Assembly (NCBI GenBank): GCA_031274855.1
Contig: JAISPO010000038.1
Location: forward strand, 1-7,832
DNA: 7,832 bases
Direction: 5' to 3'
DNA from: Zoogloeaceae bacterium
GTDB lineage: Bacteria > Pseudomonadota > Gammaproteobacteria > Burkholderiales > Rhodocyclaceae
The notes under the pieces are model-generated. The model saw only the letters and a list, made by a program, of their open reading frames with translations, had not been told where the DNA came from and made no database searches. Both the position numbers and the translations under genes were made by a program. Shown in pieces: positions 5,799 through 7,832 of the stretch (its first letter is position 1; the number at the start of each line of letters is the position of its first letter).

Positions 5799-6382
5799 CA
5801 CTTTTCCAGTTCCTTCGCCAGCGGCAGGATGGTTTTTTCGAGCGATTCGGCCGTGATGGCGCCGATCTGCTTGTAGCGGATGGTGCCGGTCTTGTCGATC
5901 AAATAAGTTTCCGGCACGCCATAGACGCCGTAGTCGATGCCGACCCGGCCATCCACATCAAGCGCCGACAGCAGATAGGGGTCGCCATGCCGCGCCAGCC
6001 AATTGGCGGCGCGTTGGCGCGCCAGCGCGAGTTCGCCATCGGGCGGCAGTTCGGAGGCATCGGCATTCATGTCGCCGCGCACTTCCTTGTAGCTCAGGCC
6101 GACCACCGGCGGCAGGCCGCCTTTTTTCGCGGCAGCGACCAGCAGAGGGTGTTCGATGCGGCAGGTGACGCACCAGGTCGACCAGACATTGAGCAGCCAA
6201 ACCTGGCCGAGCATGTCTTTGGGCGAAAAGTTTTTACCGGTATCGACTTGCGGCACGACGAAATCCGGCGCGGGTTTGCCGACCAGCGGCGATGGCACTT
6301 CGCGCGGATCGCGGTTGAGGCCGATCGCCAGAAAGACGGCCAGAACGATGAACAGGCCGAGCGGCAGCAAAAAACGATTCAT
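5798..6382 (-). CDS. ccmG: Cytochrome c biogenesis thioredoxin-like protein CcmG/DsbE
   Basis: Membrane-tethered periplasmic thioredoxin-fold reductase that keeps the heme-binding cysteines of apocytochrome c, or CcmH, reduced. The 194-aa product has an uncleaved N-terminal anchor (about 4-22), the entry motif LVGKPAPDF (33-41), the active site NVWSTWCVTCRIEHP (65-79; Cys71, Cys74) and the cis-proline region YGVYGVPETYLID (151-163), where GVPE is characteristic of CcmG. Compared with E. coli DsbE, residues about 101-125, between SYKE and the NWL helix, hold roughly 20 extra residues, including a negatively charged, Pro-containing stretch. The ATG at 6382 overlaps the ccmF stop as ATGA, and the stop overlaps the ccmH start, so the gene is translationally coupled on both sides. 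Confidence 0.96.
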   Translation of the reverse strand: MNRFLLPLGLFIVLAVFLAIGLNRDPREVPSPLVGKPAPDFVVPQVDTGKNFSPKDMLGQVWLLNVWSTWCVTCRIEHPLLVAAAKKGGLPPVVGLSYKEVRGDMNADASELPPDGELALARQRAANWLARHGDPYLLSALDVDGRVGIDYGVYGVPETYLIDKTGTIRYKQIGAITAESLEKTILPLAKELEK

Positions 6383-7832
6383 GGACGGGCACCCTTCAGC
6401 ACATGGGCGGATTTTGACTTGAGACGATAGCGGCGATCAGCAGCGGCAATCAGGCCGCCGAGCGACATGAACAGGCAGCCGAACCAGATCCAGTCGACGA
6501 AGGGCTTGTAATAAACCCGCACCGCCCAAGCGCCGTCAGGTAGCGGCTCGCCGAGCGAAACATAAACATCGCGGGTGAAGCCGGTGTCGATGGCCGCTTC
6601 GGTGGTTGGCATTGAAGAGCTTGCGTAATTGCGCTTTTCGGGGCTGAGACGCCGGACGACGCGCCCGTCGACGCTGAGATCGACATCGCCGATATAGGCT
6701 GTGTAGTTCGGCCCCCGCGCCTGACGGATGCCGGCGAAAGTGAAGGTGTACTTTTCGCCGATGGTGACGGTATCGCCGGGCGCCATGCGCACATCTTTTT
6801 CCTCTTGATAGCCGCCGACCATGGTGACGCCGACGACAAAAACGGCAACGCCCAGATGGCCGATGTGCATACCCCAGAAACTCGGCGGCGGCGAGCCAAG
6901 CCGCACCCGCTCGATGATCTGTTGAATGATCGCGGCGAAAATCCAGAACGCCGCCGCGAGGCCGATGGCCACCAGCGGCGTCCACGCGCCGGCCAGCAGG
7001 GGCAGGCAGATACCGGCCATCAGCGCAATGAGGGCGGCAACCCGCAGACGCAGGGCGATCTGTTTGAAACTGGCGCTCTTCCAGCGGGTGATCGGGCCGA
7101 CGGCAATCAGGAACAGCAGCGGCACCATGATGGGCACGAACACCGTGTTGAAGTAAGGCGGGCCAACCGACAGCTTGCCGAGATTGAGCGCGTCGATAAT
7201 CAGCGGATACAGCGTGCCGAGCAGCACCGAACCGGCGGCCACTACGAGCAGCACGTTGTTGATGAGCAGCAGGGTCTCACGCGAGACCAGCGCGAAAGCG
7301 CCGCCCAAGCCGACCTTGGGCGCGCGCCAGGCGAACAGCGTCAGTGAAGCGCCGACGACAATCACCAGCAGCATGAGAATGAAAATGCCGCGGCGCGGAT
7401 CGCTGGCGAAAGCATGTACCGAGGAAAGAACGCCGGAACGGACAACGAAAGTGCCGAGCAGGGAAAGCGAGAAAGCCGCGATGGCGAGCAGCACAGTCCA
7501 GTTTTTGAAACTGCCGCGTTTTTCGGTGACAGCCAGCGAGTGCATCAAGGCGGTGCCAACCAGCCAGGGGATGAAGGAAGCATTCTCGACCGGATCCCAG
7601 AACCACCAGCCGCCCCAGCCCAGTTCGTAGTAGGCCCACCAGGAGCCGAGCGCGATGCCGAGCGTCAGGAAAATCCACGCGGCGATTGTCCAGGGCCGCG
7701 ACCAGCGCGCCCAGGCGGCATCGAGTTGTCCGGCCAGCAGGGCAGCGATGGCGAAAGCGAAAGCGACCGCCATGCCGACATAGCCCATGTAAAGCATGGG
7801 CGGATGGAAAATCAGGCCGGGGTCTTGCAGCA
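6379..7832 (-). CDS. ccmF: Heme lyase subunit CcmF, C-terminal 483 residues (start beyond the right edge)
   Basis: Polytopic inner-membrane protein of the cytochrome c synthetase that receives heme from CcmE and ligates it to apocytochrome c. The frame stays open to base 7832, reading LQDPGLIFHPPMLYMGYVG upstream of the first internal Met, so the gene is cut by the window and roughly 170 N-terminal residues are missing by comparison with family length. The WWD heme-handling motif GWGGWWFWDPVENASFIPWL lies at fragment residues 71-90. The conserved heme-related histidines are visible: HPPML (9), LMHSL (97), VHAF (139) and GHLG (325), corresponding to His173, His261, His303 and His491 of E. coli CcmF. 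Many membrane helices alternate with a periplasmic segment before the last helix containing EKR...MPTTEAAIDTG, also typical. The stop overlaps ccmG by ATGA. An upstream ccmE would be expected outside the window. Confidence 0.96.
   Translation of the reverse strand, partial: LQDPGLIFHPPMLYMGYVGMAVAFAFAIAALLAGQLDAAWARWSRPWTIAAWIFLTLGIALGSWWAYYELGWGGWWFWDPVENASFIPWLVGTALMHSLAVTEKRGSFKNWTVLLAIAAFSLSLLGTFVVRSGVLSSVHAFASDPRRGIFILMLLVIVVGASLTLFAWRAPKVGLGGAFALVSRETLLLINNVLLVVAAGSVLLGTLYPLIIDALNLGKLSVGPPYFNTVFVPIMVPLLFLIAVGPITRWKSASFKQIALRLRVAALIALMAGICLPLLAGAWTPLVAIGLAAAFWIFAAIIQQIIERVRLGSPPPSFWGMHIGHLGVAVFVVGVTMVGGYQEEKDVRMAPGDTVTIGEKYTFTFAGIRQARGPNYTAYIGDVDLSVDGRVVRRLSPEKRNYASSSMPTTEAAIDTGFTRDVYVSLGEPLPDGAWAVRVYYKPFVDWIWFGCLFMSLGGLIAAADRRYRLKSKSAHVLKGARP

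Noticed and set aside
6805..7347. 180-codon plus-strand frame antisense to ccmF
   Set aside because: The product is a low-complexity Arg/Gln/Asp-rich mirror of the hydrophobic ccmF codons, with no ribosome binding site or motif.
7795..7797. ATG at 7797 as the start of ccmF
   Set aside because: The frame is open to the window edge and the upstream codons read LQDPGLIFHPP, a conserved internal CcmF motif; the true start lies outside.

Overview
The window is about 7.8 kb of GC-rich bacterial chromosome. It is almost fully coding, with proteobacterial housekeeping genes on two convergent blocks. The gene order (yicC-gmk-rpoZ-spoT next to a divergent Ser/Thr kinase), a short omega subunit, a small protein resembling the betaproteobacterial DUF3460 family, and a System I cytochrome c maturation cluster with separate CcmH and CcmI all suggest a betaproteobacterium, possibly of the Rhodocyclales. 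That placement is inference from protein character; no similarity search was possible.

Layout. Positions 1-173 (minus) hold the first 57 codons of a Ser/Thr protein kinase that runs off the left edge. A 78-bp divergent intergenic region (174-251) carries a good extended -10 promoter pointing right and a perfect 7+7 inverted repeat. The plus-strand block follows: yicC (RNase-like), gmk (guanylate kinase), rpoZ (omega), spoT (bifunctional ppGpp synthetase/hydrolase) and a 70-aa DUF3460-like gene, with gaps of 3, 4, 22 and 13 nt, so probably one operon. The minus-strand block runs inward from the right edge: ccmF (5' end missing), ccmG, ccmH, ccmI. Each pair is joined by a 4-nt or 1-nt start/stop overlap.

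How the genes work together. Gmk makes GDP from GMP, which leads to the GTP/GDP substrates of SpoT. SpoT keeps its hydrolase metal and catalytic residues and its synthetase residues, so it should both make and destroy (p)ppGpp. Omega forms part of one ppGpp site on RNA polymerase in proteobacteria, so maker and sensor component are encoded together. The ccm genes encode the late steps of cytochrome c assembly: apocytochrome thiol reduction (CcmG, CcmH), apocytochrome chaperoning (CcmI) and heme ligation (CcmF).

The most unusual structure is at the convergent junction (4392-4496). Two arrays of a degenerate CAGG-type heptamer face each other as an imperfect inverted repeat around a perfect 11-bp hairpin. 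The left array lies inside the DUF3460-like gene and encodes its last 16 residues, so the repeat appears to have replaced or extended the natural C-terminus. I see no rRNA, tRNA, CRISPR array, insertion sequence with a transposase, or new multigene system; the rest is conserved core genome.
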